From positions 372,001-436,000 of the forward strand of contig NZ_CP013259.1 in the NCBI RefSeq assembly GCF_001700895.1: 64,000 nt of DNA, read 5' to 3'. Position 1 is the first letter of the stretch; every line of letters starts with the position of its first letter. The translations under genes and the position numbers were made by a program. The DNA comes from Buchnera aphidicola (Diuraphis noxia) (GTDB lineage Bacteria > Pseudomonadota > Gammaproteobacteria > Enterobacterales > Enterobacteriaceae). The notes beneath the pieces were generated by a model. That model was not told where the DNA came from, did not search any database, and saw nothing but the letters and a program-made list of their open reading frames with translations. Shown here in pieces: positions 63,924 to 64,000 of the stretch.

Positions 63924-64000
63924 CTAATTCATACCATATTGTTTTAATTTTTTACGTAATGTACTTCGATTAATTCCCATTAGTAAAGCTGCACGTGTTT
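63924..64000 (-). CDS. fis: DNA-binding protein Fis (3' part only)
   Basis: Fis is a nucleoid protein that bends DNA and activates rRNA promoters. Only the last 25 codons and the stop are inside the window. They read TRAALLMGINRSTLRKKLKQ then YGMN, the recognition-helix half of the Fis helix-turn-helix, almost identical to E. coli. The gene start lies beyond base 64000. Confidence 0.95.
   Translation of the reverse strand, partial: TRAALLMGINRSTLRKKLKQYGMN

Overview
The window is a piece of the chromosome of a gamma-proteobacterial insect endosymbiont, almost certainly Buchnera aphidicola (aphid symbiont). The evidence is extreme A+T richness, Lys/Asn/Ile-rich proteins whose closest recognisable relatives are Escherichia coli proteins, E. 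coli-like gene blocks from which intervening genes have been deleted, no mobile elements, and a retained flagellar hook-basal-body set without filament genes. I identify 62 protein genes (two cut by the window edges), one tRNA, one gene split by a homopolymer frameshift (pyrD), two eroded pseudogene remnants and a set of strong intergenic hairpins.

Layout. 1-6194 (+): flagellar rod, hook, ring and hook-junction genes flgE(partial)-F-G-H-I-J-K. 6359-9061 (-): rne. 9262-17061 (+): rluC, rpmF, fabD-fabG-acpP, tmk-holB-tatD, ptsG, hinT, which is the E. coli rne-to-hinT block minus yceF, yceD, plsX, fabH, fabF, pabC, mltG and fhuE. 17062-17793: eroded lipoprotein gene and a long inverted repeat. 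17794-21886 (-): ompF-asnS-pncB in E. coli order. 22173-27220 (+): pyrD, rlmL, uup. 27238-32680 (-): trhO, valS, pepA. 32840-35834 (+): argF, pyrB, pyrI, ridA. 35924-51924 (-): a 16-kb co-oriented block deaD, pnp, rpsO, truB, rbfA, infB, nusA, leuU tRNA, secG, glmM, ftsH, rlmE, greA (listed by coordinate; transcription runs the other way). 52509-55832 (+): ibaG, murA, rplU, rpmA, obgE, preceded by an mlaD remnant. 55878-56714 (-): rpsI, rplM. 56975-61698 (+): pheA, ffh, rpsP-rimM-trmD-rplS. 61793-63244 (-): tldD. 63357-63806 (+): aroQ. The window ends in fis (-).

How the genes work together. Most encode the translation and RNA core: ribosomal proteins, rRNA and tRNA modification enzymes, IF2, NusA, GreA, SRP, and the RNase E / PNPase / DEAD-box RNA-decay machinery. 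A second group serves the nutritional symbiosis: pheA and aroQ for phenylalanine, argF for arginine, pyrB/pyrI/pyrD for pyrimidines, ptsG for glucose uptake and pncB for NAD. A third group maintains the envelope: murA, glmM, ftsH, secG, ompF and the flagellar basal body, which in this symbiont is thought to act as a secretion apparatus.

I do not see an undescribed multi-gene system. The signals most worth following are the T9 frameshift in pyrD, the altered phenylalanine-binding motifs of PheA, retention of a PNPase-binding-like tip on a degenerate RNase E scaffold, long in-frame A tracts in essential genes, an unusually preserved leader with tiny ORFs upstream of deaD, and two large inverted repeats. 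Comparisons with E. coli proteins are from memory, not from a database search.
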